From NCBI RefSeq assembly GCF_900142105.1, contig NZ_FQZS01000014.1:47547-111546 (forward strand): DNA of 64,000 nucleotides. Reading direction: 5' to 3'. Positions 45,948 to 55,661 of this stretch are shown here, piece after piece (the stretch's first letter is position 1; each line of letters begins with the position of its first letter). The stretch comes from Lutispora thermophila DSM 19022 (lineage in GTDB: Bacteria; Bacillota; Clostridia; Lutisporales; Lutisporaceae). A model generated the notes under the pieces. It was not told the origin of the DNA and ran no database searches. It worked only from the letters and a program-made list of their open reading frames with translations. The position numbers and the translations under genes are program-made.

Positions 45948-47019
45948 TATGCTTACACAGGAAGAAATAGATGCTCTATTGAAAGGAAGCAATGAAAACG
46001 ATGTTACTCTAACACCGGAAGAAATTGATGCCATAGGAGAAATAGGAAATATAAGCATGGGCACTTCAGCCACTACTTTATTTGCATTATTGAATAATAA
46101 AGTAACAATAACAACTCCTAGGGTAAGCGTAATGACTTGGGATGATTTAGTAAGACAATACCCTCTACCTTATGTTGCAGTAGAGGTTAAGTATACAGAA
46201 GGATTTGAAGGTTCAAATTTATTAATATTAAAAGAGGAAGATGTAAAAGCAATTACGGATCTTATGATGGGTGGCGACGGACATAATATTCATGGGGAGA
46301 TTAATGATCTGGATTTAAGTGCTATTGGAGAGGCTATGAATCAAATGATAGGATCATCGTCAACATCTTTGTCTAGTATTTTTAACAAAAGTATAAATAT
46401 ATCACCTCCAAAAGCGTTTTTAATGAAGTTTAGAGAGTCTAGTCCGATCAAATATAATTTCAATGATTCAATTGTTCGAGTTGCCTTTAAGATGGAGGTT
46501 GAAGGTATTCTTGACAGCGAAATAATGCAACTTATACCTATTGAGTTTGCTAAAAAAATGGTTAGAGAGCTATTTAATTCTGCTTCAAATAGTGAAGAAA
46601 TAGATACCGCAAGGAAGGAAAATCCGGATAAAAGTCGAATAGTAGATAAAAGTGTTGAACAGCAAAGTAGCCATACCGATACTAGAAAAGTAGATACCAA
46701 TTATGTTCAAGTTCAACCCGTTCAGTTTGAAGAATTTGATTTAGATGGTAGCAGTGGAAACAAAGAAAATATTGATTTGATAATGGATGTTCCTCTTGAG
46801 ATAACAGTAGAATTAGGGAGAACAAAAAGACTTATAAAAGATATACTGGAGTTTGGACCGGGTACTGTCGTTGAATTGGATAGATTAGCCGGTGAACCAG
46901 TTGATGTAATAGTAAATGGTAAATTTATTGCTAAAGGTGAAGTAGTTGTTATTGATGAGAGTTTTGGAGTTAGAATAACTGATATTGTTAGTCCAAGTAA
47001 AAGATTGAAAAAAGTATAA
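45940..47019 (+). CDS. fliY: Motor switch phosphatase FliY
   Basis: The 359-residue product has an N-terminal EIDALL peptide as in FliM, then a CheC-like CheY-P phosphatase domain with two ExxN helices (EIGNISMG and EAMNQMIG), a polar linker (about 210-265), and a C-terminal SpoA domain (about 275-355). It replaces FliN and dephosphorylates CheY. ATG 45940 overlaps the fliM end; longer starts lie within fliM. Confidence 0.94.
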   Translation: MSDMLTQEEIDALLKGSNENDVTLTPEEIDAIGEIGNISMGTSATTLFALLNNKVTITTPRVSVMTWDDLVRQYPLPYVAVEVKYTEGFEGSNLLILKEEDVKAITDLMMGGDGHNIHGEINDLDLSAIGEAMNQMIGSSSTSLSSIFNKSINISPPKAFLMKFRESSPIKYNFNDSIVRVAFKMEVEGILDSEIMQLIPIEFAKKMVRELFNSASNSEEIDTARKENPDKSRIVDKSVEQQSSHTDTRKVDTNYVQVQPVQFEEFDLDGSSGNKENIDLIMDVPLEITVELGRTKRLIKDILEFGPGTVVELDRLAGEPVDVIVNGKFIAKGEVVVIDESFGVRITDIVSPSKRLKKV

Positions 47020-47056
47020 ATCAAATAATAAAAAGCATTAACTAGGAGGATTGAAA

Positions 47057-47419
47057 ATGGCAAACGGAATTTTAATTGTAGATGATGCTGCATTTATGAG
47101 AATGATGATAAAAGATGTTTTGGTGAAAAACGGCTTTACAATTGCTGGCGAAGCTGAAAATGGAGCAAAGGCTATTGATAAATATATGGAGTTGAATCCT
47201 GATCTTGTTATTATGGATATAACCATGCCAGAGGTAGATGGTATACAAGCCGTTAAGGAAATAAAAAAGATTAATCCTTCAGCTAAAATTATTATGTGCT
47301 CTGCTATGGGGCAACAAGCAATGGTAATAGAAGCAATACAAGCTGGTGCAAAGGATTTTATCGTAAAACCATTCCAGGCAGAGAGAATAATAGAGGCTGT
47401 AAAGAAAGTATTGAGTTAG
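47057..47419 (+). CDS. cheY: Chemotaxis response regulator CheY
   Basis: The 120-residue single receiver domain has Asp9 and Asp10, the phospho-acceptor Asp54 in VIMDITMP, a Ser in CSAMG at the switch position, and Lys in VKPF. It is located after fliY and before fliO as in B. subtilis. ATG 47057 follows AGGAGG. Confidence 0.96.
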   Translation: MANGILIVDDAAFMRMMIKDVLVKNGFTIAGEAENGAKAIDKYMELNPDLVIMDITMPEVDGIQAVKEIKKINPSAKIIMCSAMGQQAMVIEAIQAGAKDFIVKPFQAERIIEAVKKVLS

Positions 47420-47422
47420 GAA

Positions 47423-47854
47423 ATGAATGGATTATATGAATCAAACGGTTTCATGAGTTTATTAAAACTAATTTACATCATAATCATATTTCTCATTGTG
47501 TTGGCTTTCAGTTATTATTTTTCAAAGTTTATTGGTAGAAGAGTAACTGGAAAGAATAAGCATATGAAACTCATTGAAACCCTTTCATTTGGAAATGATA
47601 GACGTTTGCATATTATTAAAGTATGTGATGAGTTTTATTTAATATCAGACAGTCTAAAAGGCATATATCTGATAGATAAACTTACAGATGAAAAAATGAA
47701 AGATCAACTAATGAATAGCGATGGATTTAATGACTTTGATAGTTATTTAATTAATACCTATAGCAATATGGATTTGCATCATAGCACAAATGGTATAAAA
47801 CATAACATTGAAAAGCTCAAAAAAATTATCAAAGGGATCAAAAAAAATGAGTAA
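47423..47854 (+). CDS. fliO: Flagellar export protein FliO
   Basis: The 143-residue product has one N-terminal transmembrane helix (about 12-32) and the FliO core MKLIETLSFGNDRRLHIIKV with YLISDSLKGI. It helps assemble the FliP ring. It overlaps fliP by eight bases. The family is divergent, so position adds much to the call. Confidence 0.85.
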   Translation: MNGLYESNGFMSLLKLIYIIIIFLIVLAFSYYFSKFIGRRVTGKNKHMKLIETLSFGNDRRLHIIKVCDEFYLISDSLKGIYLIDKLTDEKMKDQLMNSDGFNDFDSYLINTYSNMDLHHSTNGIKHNIEKLKKIIKGIKKNE

Positions 47855-48605
47855 AAGAATTTTTAAAAACATACTGTTTTTTGTAATTGTGGCATTCTTG
47901 ATTGGAAGCAGAGTATATGCTGAACCGACTTTACCTATACCTAATATAGATTTAAATGTAAAGGCTGCAGAGTCGCCACAGGAAGTTGCGTTAAGTTTGC
48001 AAATATTATTTTTACTTACGATTTTATCTTTAGCACCTTCCTTGCTTATCATGCTTACCTCTTTTACAAGAATAGTTATTGTGTTATCCTTTACAAGAAA
48101 TGCATTAGGAACTCAGCAAATGCCTTCAAATCAAGTTTTGATTGGACTTGCTTTATTTCTAACATTTTATATTATGTCGCCAGTATTTACAGAAATTAAT
48201 GATACAGCAATCAAACCATATATGGAAGAGCAAATAAGTCAAGAAGAGGCTATAGAGAATGCAATGAAACCTATAAGAAACTTCATGTTTAAACATACAA
48301 GAGAGAAAGATATAGCATTGTTTTTAAAACTTGGACAACTTGATAGCTCTGTAAATTTAGACGACATACCAACTAAGGCACTGATTCCAGCTTTTATAAT
48401 TAGCGAACTGAAGACAGCCTTTCAAATAGGATTCTTTCTCTATATACCTTTTCTAATAATAGACATGGTTGTCGCTAGTACACTAATGTCGATGGGCATG
48501 ATGATGTTACCACCAGTTATGATTTCTATGCCTTTCAAGATATTATTGTTTGTTATGGTAGATGGATGGAATTTGATAGTTAGATCTTTGATATTAGGCT
48601 TTTAA
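47847..48605 (+). CDS. fliP: Flagellar export gate protein FliP
   Basis: The 252-residue product has a signal peptide-like N-terminus (about 1-25, ending RVYA before EP), the LTSFTRIVIVLSFTRNALGTQQMP block and MMLPPVMISMPFKILLFV. It forms the export pore with FliQ and FliR. ATG 47847 gives the signal peptide at the true N-terminus; an ATG at 47808 lies in fliO. Confidence 0.95.
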   Translation: MSKRIFKNILFFVIVAFLIGSRVYAEPTLPIPNIDLNVKAAESPQEVALSLQILFLLTILSLAPSLLIMLTSFTRIVIVLSFTRNALGTQQMPSNQVLIGLALFLTFYIMSPVFTEINDTAIKPYMEEQISQEEAIENAMKPIRNFMFKHTREKDIALFLKLGQLDSSVNLDDIPTKALIPAFIISELKTAFQIGFFLYIPFLIIDMVVASTLMSMGMMMLPPVMISMPFKILLFVMVDGWNLIVRSLILGF

Positions 48606-48626
48606 TTGCAATAATGAGGTGTTTTT

Positions 48627-48896
48627 ATGGATCAAAGTGTAGTAATGGATGTAGCCCAAAGAGCCATTAGTATAACAGTAATGATTTCTGCGCCTATTTT
48701 GGGTCTAGGGTTATTAGTCGGTTTAATTGTAAGCATTATACAAGCTACCACACAAATACAAGAAGCCACCCTTTCATTCATACCAAAACTAATAACTATT
48801 TTTCTTACTTTAATAATTTTTGGACCATGGATGGGGAATATGATAGCTGAGTTTACAATAAATCTATTTGAAAATTTATACACATATATAAGGTAA
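48627..48896 (+). CDS. fliQ: Flagellar export gate protein FliQ
   Basis: The 89-residue product has two transmembrane helices and the FliQ core LGLLVGLIVSIIQATTQIQE. GAGGTG precedes its ATG. It packs around the FliP-FliR pore. Confidence 0.95.
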   Translation: MDQSVVMDVAQRAISITVMISAPILGLGLLVGLIVSIIQATTQIQEATLSFIPKLITIFLTLIIFGPWMGNMIAEFTINLFENLYTYIR

Positions 48897-48902
48897 GAGA
48901 AT

Positions 48903-49685
48903 ATGAGCATAACAGATGTATTAATAAATAGATTTATTTTATATCTTTTGGTATTTATAAGAATGACTTCGCTGTTTGTTTTAAGCCCAGTATTTGGAAG
49001 GCAAAACACACCTTCATATTTAAAAATTGGACTGGCGTTGTTCACAACTTTCATTTTAGCTCCTTTACTGGGTGATGTTGTTATAGAGTATTCAAATTTA
49101 GTAGATTTCACTTTAATAATTTTTAAAGAACTATTTGTGGGTATTATCATAGGATATGTAAGCAATATGGTATTTTCAGCACTGTTTATAGCAGGGCAAT
49201 TAATAGATACCCAGATTGGATTTAGTATGATAAATGTTTTAGATCCACAAAGCAATATTCAAGTACCACTTTTAGGAAACTTCTTGTATATATTGTCAAT
49301 TTTATTATTTTTGATGATGGATGGACATCATATATTGTTTTTGGCCCTTACGAAAAGCTATAATATTGTACCCATAAATAGTCTGTTTTTTACAAAAGAA
49401 CTGATTAATAACCTTATTGGTATTTTTTCTGAAACTTTTTATATGGCTGTTAAAATAGCTTTTCCAATAACAGCTGCTGTTTTGATTTCTGAGGTAGCTT
49501 TAGGTATATTAGCAAGAATGGTTCCTCAAATGAATGTGTTTATGGTAGGAATGCCACTGAGAATAGCTTTGGGTTTATTAGTTTTAATGATTATAATGCC
49601 AGGTCTTTCAAACACACTAGATTATTTATTTGATAATTTGTTTGCATATATAAGCATTATTTTACAGAGCATGGTCGAAGGATGA
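48903..49685 (+). CDS. fliR: Flagellar export gate protein FliR
   Basis: The 260-residue product is strongly hydrophobic with about six transmembrane helices and GRQNTPSYLKIGLALF, QIGFSMINVLDPQSN and FMVGMPLRIALGLLVL blocks typical of FliR. The stop overlaps the flhB ATG as ATGA. Confidence 0.94.
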   Translation: MSITDVLINRFILYLLVFIRMTSLFVLSPVFGRQNTPSYLKIGLALFTTFILAPLLGDVVIEYSNLVDFTLIIFKELFVGIIIGYVSNMVFSALFIAGQLIDTQIGFSMINVLDPQSNIQVPLLGNFLYILSILLFLMMDGHHILFLALTKSYNIVPINSLFFTKELINNLIGIFSETFYMAVKIAFPITAAVLISEVALGILARMVPQMNVFMVGMPLRIALGLLVLMIIMPGLSNTLDYLFDNLFAYISIILQSMVEG

Positions 49686-50776
49686 TTGATTTGGATGATT
49701 TAGTTATTTGCCTTACCCTTTTTTCAGAAGAAAAAACAGAAAAGGCTACCCCGAAGAGAAGGAAAGAAGCAAGAGAAAAGGGTCAGGTAGCAAAGAGCAG
49801 GGAAGTTGTATCTGCTGTATTATTACTCCTTATGTTTTGGTGCATAAAGATTTTGTCAGGGTATATATATGACCGTCTTACTAATATAATTAGCAGATTT
49901 TTAACTGTATTTACTGATGTAGACAGTCTTTATCAGTCAAGTAACTTGAGAAATATGTTTATGCAATGTATATGGTCTTTTTTCTTAATAGTTTTGCCTA
50001 TTATGGCGGTTGCATTATTGGCATCAGTAGTAGCTAATTATTTACAGGTGGGCTTCTTATTTTCGACAAAACCTTTGATGCCTAATTTTAATAAACTGAA
50101 TCCTATACAAGGTTTAAAAAGATTATTTTCAAAAAATTCATTGATTGAACTACTAAAAGCTTCAATTAAGATGTTGCTGATTGGCTACTTTATATACGAT
50201 TTTTTAAGAGATAATTATATGATGATAGCAAATTTTATGAATATGGAGCTAAATACTTCGATGGCTTTTATAGGTAATGCTATTATAACTATTGGTTTAA
50301 GGTCATCTATTATGTTGTTAGTTCTATCTGTTTTTGATTATGGTTATCAATTATGGGAGTTTGAAAAAAACCTTAAAATGACAAAACAGGAAATAAAAGA
50401 AGAGTATAAGCAAACAGAGGGAAATCCTCAAGTAAAATCAAAAATAAAAGAAAAGCAAAGACAATTATCATTAAGAAGGATGATGGCTGAAGTACCTAAA
50501 GCAGATGTAATAATTACAAACCCAACTCATTATGCAGTGGCAATCAAGTACGATTCAAATATTTCTGATGCGCCTGTTGTAACAGCAAAAGGCAAGGACT
50601 TAATAGCTTATAGGATAAAAGAAAAAGCCAAGGAATCTAATGTGCCTGTTATAGAAAACAAGCCATTAGCCCAAGCATTGTTTAAAACTACAGATATTGG
50701 TCAGCAAATACCTGTTGAAATGTATCAGGCAGTAGCTGAAATATTAGCTTTTGTATACAGTTTAAAGAATAAGTAG
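49682..50776 (+). CDS. flhB: Flagellar export switch protein FlhB
   Basis: The 364-residue product has the EKTEKATPKRRKEAREKGQV start, four transmembrane helices (about 35-210), and the cytoplasmic domain with the self-cleaving NPTH site at Asn280-Pro281. It switches export from hook to filament substrates on a FliK signal. Compare the soluble NPTH-less copy at 22203-22490. Confidence 0.96.
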   Translation: MIDLDDLVICLTLFSEEKTEKATPKRRKEAREKGQVAKSREVVSAVLLLLMFWCIKILSGYIYDRLTNIISRFLTVFTDVDSLYQSSNLRNMFMQCIWSFFLIVLPIMAVALLASVVANYLQVGFLFSTKPLMPNFNKLNPIQGLKRLFSKNSLIELLKASIKMLLIGYFIYDFLRDNYMMIANFMNMELNTSMAFIGNAIITIGLRSSIMLLVLSVFDYGYQLWEFEKNLKMTKQEIKEEYKQTEGNPQVKSKIKEKQRQLSLRRMMAEVPKADVIITNPTHYAVAIKYDSNISDAPVVTAKGKDLIAYRIKEKAKESNVPVIENKPLAQALFKTTDIGQQIPVEMYQAVAEILAFVYSLKNK

Positions 50777-50788
50777 GAGGAAACAGCT

Positions 50789-52819
50789 TTGTTTAAGTTT
50801 GGTGATATAATAGTAGCCATAGCGGTTATTGCAATTGTGTTGTTGATTATTGTTCCAATACCTACTTTTTTAATGGATATATTGCTTACTATAAATATAT
50901 CTTTATCTCTTATTATTTTGATTATAGCAATGTATATTAAAGAACCTTTGCAATTTTCCATATTTCCTTCATTATTATTAATTACTACTTTATTTAGATT
51001 ATCTTTGAATATTTCTTCAACAAGATTAATTCTTGGCAATGCGAATGCAGGAAGTGTTATAGAAGCATTTGGTAACTTTGTTATTGGAAGCAATACCATT
51101 GTTGGTATCTTGATATATCTTATCATTATGGTAATTCAATTTATGGTAATAACAAAAGGTGCAGAAAGGGTTGCTGAAGTATCTGCTAGATTTACTTTGG
51201 ATGCTATGCCTGGAAAGCAGATGGCTATTGATGCAGATTTGAACTCAGGACTTATAAGCGAAGCAGAAGCCAAAGAAAGAAGAAAAAAGATTCAAAGAGA
51301 AGCAGATTTTTATGGTGCTATGGATGGAGCAAGTAAATTTGTTAAGGGAGATGCCATCGCAGGTATTATAATAACAATTATAAATATAACTGCTGGTTTT
51401 ATAATAGGAATTTTGCAAAAAGGAATGGATTTATCAGAAGCGGCCAAAGTTTATACAAACCTGACTGTTGGAGATGGTTTAGTCAGCCAGATACCAGCAT
51501 TATTAATATCTACAGCTACAGGTATAATTGTGACAAGAGCAGCCTCTGAATCAAATCTAGGAAATGATATGACTAGGCAATTGTTTTCACAGCCTAGAGC
51601 TCTTTATATTGCAAGCGGGGTATTATTCTTATTGGCTTTTACAGGTTTACCTGCTTTGCCAAATATTATGCTATCCTTACTATTAGCTTTTATGGGATAC
51701 AATCTGGATAGAACTATTAAGGAAACAGAGAAGGAAGAGGAAGCAATATATCAGGATAACGAAGCAGAGGAAATGAGAAAACCAGAGAATGTTATGTCTT
51801 TACTTCAAGTTGACCCTATTGAACTGGAGTTTGGATATGGTATCTTACCATTAGTAGATGTAAATCAAGGTGGAGACTTACTTGACAGGTTGGTTATGAT
51901 AAGAAGGCAATGTGCTTTAGATTTAGGTATAGTAGTACCAATTATTCGACTTAGAGATAATATTCAATTAAAGCCTAATGAATATGTTATTAAAATAAAA
52001 GGCACAGATGTAGCTAGTGGAGAAATTGTATTCGATAATTATTTAGCTATGAACCCAGGTACTGCAGAAGGAGATCTAGAAGGCATAAAAACAGTGGAAC
52101 CTGCTTTCGGATTACCTGCCGTATGGATTAATGAAAGTCAAAGAGAAAAGGCAGAGATGATGGGTTATACAGTTGTAGATCCACCATCCATAATAGCTAC
52201 TCATTTAACAGAAGTAATCAAAGCTCATGCGGCAGAACTTCTTGGAAGACAGGAAGTGCAGAAACTTATTGATAACTTGAAAGAAACATATCCTGCATTG
52301 GTAGATGAAGTATTACCTAAGATTTTAAGCCTAGGTGAGATACATAAAGTTTTGACTAATCTGCTGAAGGAGAATGTATCTATAAGAGATATGGTAACTA
52401 TAATGGAAACTCTTGCTGATTATGGAGTGTTAACTAAAGATCCAGATATTTTGACTGAATATGTAAGACAAGCTTTAAGCAGATCAATTACAAAAAGATT
52501 TATTAATGGCAAAAAAGCTAAGGTAATAACTCTTGGGCAGGAGCTGGAGCAAACCATAATGGATTCAGTCCAGCAAACGGATTATGGTTCATATATATCA
52601 ATTGATCCTAATATAACACAAGTTATTGCTAGAAACTTAATGAAGGAAATACAGAAGTTTATGTCCATGGGAGAGCAACCATTGATTCTTACTTCTCCGT
52701 CTGTAAGAATGTATTTTAGGAGAATTGCAGAGGGAGTGTCGCCCGGGATAGTTGTATTATCCTATAATGAGATTGATCCTTCAGTTGAAGTTCAGTCTAT
52801 TGGGATGGTGAACATATAA
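50789..52819 (+). CDS. flhA: Flagellar export gate protein FlhA
   Basis: The 676-residue product has eight N-terminal transmembrane helices (to about 310), the FHIPEP-type loop with RFTLDAMPGKQMAIDADLN, and a large cytoplasmic domain for chaperone docking. The start is TTG 50789 behind AGGAGG. The stop overlaps flhF by one base. Confidence 0.96.
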   Translation: MFKFGDIIVAIAVIAIVLLIIVPIPTFLMDILLTINISLSLIILIIAMYIKEPLQFSIFPSLLLITTLFRLSLNISSTRLILGNANAGSVIEAFGNFVIGSNTIVGILIYLIIMVIQFMVITKGAERVAEVSARFTLDAMPGKQMAIDADLNSGLISEAEAKERRKKIQREADFYGAMDGASKFVKGDAIAGIIITIINITAGFIIGILQKGMDLSEAAKVYTNLTVGDGLVSQIPALLISTATGIIVTRAASESNLGNDMTRQLFSQPRALYIASGVLFLLAFTGLPALPNIMLSLLLAFMGYNLDRTIKETEKEEEAIYQDNEAEEMRKPENVMSLLQVDPIELEFGYGILPLVDVNQGGDLLDRLVMIRRQCALDLGIVVPIIRLRDNIQLKPNEYVIKIKGTDVASGEIVFDNYLAMNPGTAEGDLEGIKTVEPAFGLPAVWINESQREKAEMMGYTVVDPPSIIATHLTEVIKAHAAELLGRQEVQKLIDNLKETYPALVDEVLPKILSLGEIHKVLTNLLKENVSIRDMVTIMETLADYGVLTKDPDILTEYVRQALSRSITKRFINGKKAKVITLGQELEQTIMDSVQQTDYGSYISIDPNITQVIARNLMKEIQKFMSMGEQPLILTSPSVRMYFRRIAEGVSPGIVVLSYNEIDPSVEVQSIGMVNI

Positions 52820-54024
52820 TGAAAGTAAAACGATATATAGGAGATAATGTGCAGGATGCTTATCAAAAAGTAAGGGAAGAATTAGGAAGAGACGCAGTTA
52901 TTATCAATACACGAAAAATTAGAAAAAAAGGATTAAAGGGGCTTTTTTCAAAACCATTAATTGAGGTAGTGGCTGCAGTGGATGATAATAATGGAAACAT
53001 TCCAAGTAGCAAAAGCATTCTAGATAATAAAAGCAATTTTCAGATGTTAATAAAAAATGAAAAGGAAGTAAGTAAAAAAGAACCAAGTAATGAAGTGTTT
53101 ATTAATAAGTTAAATGAAGTTAAGAATAAGTCAGAGCAAAAACCTATTGAAAATGAGTTTAATGAAATAAAAACAATGTTGAATAAGGTTTATAAAGTGA
53201 TTAAAGCTAATGAAAAAAACTTATCTGAAATTTGCCAAGAGTATATAAATAGGTTGAGAAGCAAGGAAGTGGATGAGGAGATAATAGAAAGCATTATCGA
53301 TAAATTTGAAAAATTAACTTTAGATGTGCAAAATAACGAAGATTATATTAGAGACTTTTTATATAACTTACTTTCAGATTACATTTCTGTAGATATTCAA
53401 AATGAAGATGATATGCATAAAAAAATATTAGTTTTTATTGGGCCTACTGGTGTAGGAAAGACAACTACTATGGCAAAGTTGGCAGCACTGTATTCATTAG
53501 ATATGCATAAAAAAGTTGCGTTTATTACATCAGACACATATAGGATTGCTGCAGTTGAGCAGCTGAAAACCTACAGCGATATAATGGGTATACCTTTATC
53601 AGTTATATATTCACCTCAAGAATTTAAGGAAGCTGTAGATAATTTTAAAGAAAAAGATATAATCATGGTTGATACCGCTGGCAGGAGCCATAAGGATAAA
53701 TATCAGCTAGCAGAGTTAAAACACCTTTTGGATGTAGATATGGAAATTGAGGTATACCTTGTAATGAGTGCTGGAACTAAAATGAATGACTGTCGTGAGA
53801 TATTAAAAAGTTATGATTTTGTAGAAGATTATAGATTATTGTTTACAAAACTGGATGAAACATCAACCCACGGAATATTATTGAACACATCCTATATTGC
53901 AAAAAAACCGTTATCATATATAACATATGGGCAAAGTGTACCTGATGATATTGAAATAGCAAACAAAAGACAAATTATTAATTCGCTGTTGGGTGATAAG
54001 ATTTATGAAGGATCAAGCAGTTAA
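52819..54024 (+). CDS. flhF: Flagellar SRP-like GTPase FlhF
   Basis: The 401-residue product has a basic N-terminal B domain (about 1-110), then the NG domain with [15 protein letters not shown] (about 211), ITSDTYRIAAVEQL and DTAGRSHKD. FlhF places and times flagellar assembly with FlhG. The C-terminus overlaps flhG by 20 bases. Confidence 0.95.
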   Translation: MKVKRYIGDNVQDAYQKVREELGRDAVIINTRKIRKKGLKGLFSKPLIEVVAAVDDNNGNIPSSKSILDNKSNFQMLIKNEKEVSKKEPSNEVFINKLNEVKNKSEQKPIENEFNEIKTMLNKVYKVIKANEKNLSEICQEYINRLRSKEVDEEIIESIIDKFEKLTLDVQNNEDYIRDFLYNLLSDYISVDIQNEDDMHKKILVFIGPTGVGKTTTMAKLAALYSLDMHKKVAFITSDTYRIAAVEQLKTYSDIMGIPLSVIYSPQEFKEAVDNFKEKDIIMVDTAGRSHKDKYQLAELKHLLDVDMEIEVYLVMSAGTKMNDCREILKSYDFVEDYRLLFTKLDETSTHGILLNTSYIAKKPLSYITYGQSVPDDIEIANKRQIINSLLGDKIYEGSSS

Positions 54025-54940
54025 ATTAAGAGCTATTGTTAATAGACTTAATAGCAATGATGATAATAATAGAAATGAAGAGTTTGTTTTGTCAGAAGAA
54101 AATAAACCCAATAGAAAAAATGCTAGAGTAATAACTGTTACCAGCGGCAAGGGTGGAGTTGGTAAGACAAACATTACAATAAATTTAGCAATTAAAATGG
54201 CTCAATTAGGATTAAGAGTTGTTATCATTGATGCAGATTTAGGTTTATCAAATGTTGATATAGTTTTTGGAATGATACCAAAATACAACCTTTCTGATGT
54301 AATTAATCATAAAAAAAGTATTAATGAAATATTAGAGAATGGACCAAACGGTGTTAAGTTTATATCTGGAGGCTCTGGTCTTCAGGAACTAATTAAGATA
54401 AATAGAGAGCAGTTGGGGCATTTACTTATTGAATTAGGGAAATTGGATGAAGAAGCTGATATAATATTTATAGATACTGGCGCAGGAATAAATGATCAGG
54501 TGTTGAGTTTTGTTTATGCTGCAAAAGAAGTAATTGTTGTTACGACACCGGAACCTACTGCAATTACAGATGCTTATGCTTTGATTAAAGTCATTGCTCA
54601 GAAAGATAGCTCAAAAAAAATTAACCTTATACTGAATAAAGCTAATAACCTTGTAGAAGCAAACAATGCTCTTGATAAGCTTTATCAAGTTTGCTTGAAG
54701 TTTTTAGGAATTTCAATAAATAGGCTAGGGTATGTATGCAATGATGCAAATATATCAAAAGCTGTGATGATGCAGCAACCATTTGTAATTGCTTTTGATA
54801 AATCCGCTGCTGCACAAGATATTTCTTCGATTGCTAAATCCATAGCACGAATCGAAAACAATAAAACAGAGTCTGACTATGGAATAAGGTTATTTGTTAA
54901 TAGATTAAAATGGCTTTTTAGGTATAAGGAGAGTGATTAA
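54005..54940 (+). CDS. flhG: Flagellar placement ATPase FlhG (YlxH)
   Basis: The 311-residue MinD/ParA-family ATPase has TSGKGGVGKTNITIN, DADLGLSNVD and FIDTGAG. The N-terminus before the P-loop is basic with a DQAVKLRAIVN helix that in the family activates FlhF. ATG 54005 follows GGTGAT at 53992. It controls flagellar number and site. Confidence 0.95.
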   Translation: MKDQAVKLRAIVNRLNSNDDNNRNEEFVLSEENKPNRKNARVITVTSGKGGVGKTNITINLAIKMAQLGLRVVIIDADLGLSNVDIVFGMIPKYNLSDVINHKKSINEILENGPNGVKFISGGSGLQELIKINREQLGHLLIELGKLDEEADIIFIDTGAGINDQVLSFVYAAKEVIVVTTPEPTAITDAYALIKVIAQKDSSKKINLILNKANNLVEANNALDKLYQVCLKFLGISINRLGYVCNDANISKAVMMQQPFVIAFDKSAAAQDISSIAKSIARIENNKTESDYGIRLFVNRLKWLFRYKESD

Positions 54941-54944
54941 TAGT

Positions 54945-55616
54945 ATGGAGTCATTAAGCAAGCTCTTCAAAGTGGGAGATAAAGTAAATGTAAAAGTAAT
55001 GGACAAGTCAGACTCTGACACATATGCGAGTCAAGTAACGGAAGTTTTGGAGAATGGATTGATAGAGATATCTTTTCCAATGCATAAAAGTAAAACTATT
55101 TATTTTATAAATGGAGAAAAGTTAATCCTGATAATAGGTAAAAAGGAAGCCATTTATGAGTTTCAGGCTATGGTCATAGAGAAAAAGTATGAAAACATTC
55201 CTATTATGAGACTAAAAGTAATATCCGAACCAGTAAGAATACAAAGAAGAGATTATTACAGACTAAAAATTACTAAACCTATTAAAATAAGAGTGATTAA
55301 TATTACAAATGATTCTGAGGATAAATTCATAGAGTATAAAAATGGTTTTTTGCTTGATATAAGCGAAGGTGGAATGATGGTTTGCACAAAAGAAAAATTT
55401 GAAGATGGAGACTTCTTAGAAATAATCATGGATTTAGAAGATGGGAAAGTTATAAGAATCAAAGGGAAAATAGTTCGAAGGATGTATAACCCTGAAAAAT
55501 CAGGACTATATGAATATGGAATAGAGTTTTTTGATGTAAGTAAAAAAGATAGAAATCAACTGGCTAAGTTTATATATAATGAGCAAAGAAAATTGTTAAA
55601 AAAAGAGATGCTGTAG
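54945..55616 (+). CDS. PilZ-domain c-di-GMP receptor (YcgR-like)
   Basis: The 223-residue product has an N-terminal YcgR-type domain and a C-terminal PilZ domain with RIQRRDYYR and DISEGGMMV, the two motifs that bind cyclic di-GMP. YcgR proteins act as motor brakes when c-di-GMP rises. It lies between flhG and cheA, where B. subtilis has cheB. ATG 54945 follows GGAGAGTGAT. Confidence 0.92.
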   Translation: MESLSKLFKVGDKVNVKVMDKSDSDTYASQVTEVLENGLIEISFPMHKSKTIYFINGEKLILIIGKKEAIYEFQAMVIEKKYENIPIMRLKVISEPVRIQRRDYYRLKITKPIKIRVINITNDSEDKFIEYKNGFLLDISEGGMMVCTKEKFEDGDFLEIIMDLEDGKVIRIKGKIVRRMYNPEKSGLYEYGIEFFDVSKKDRNQLAKFIYNEQRKLLKKEML

Positions 55617-55661
55617 TTAGAATGCTTAAGGGTAAGCCTTACTATATTTGGAGGTGTAATA

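Noticed and set aside
48632..49255. 207-codon open frame on the minus strand
   Set aside because: It lies opposite fliQ and fliR, which have clear family motifs; no ribosome-binding site or known domain was seen in it.
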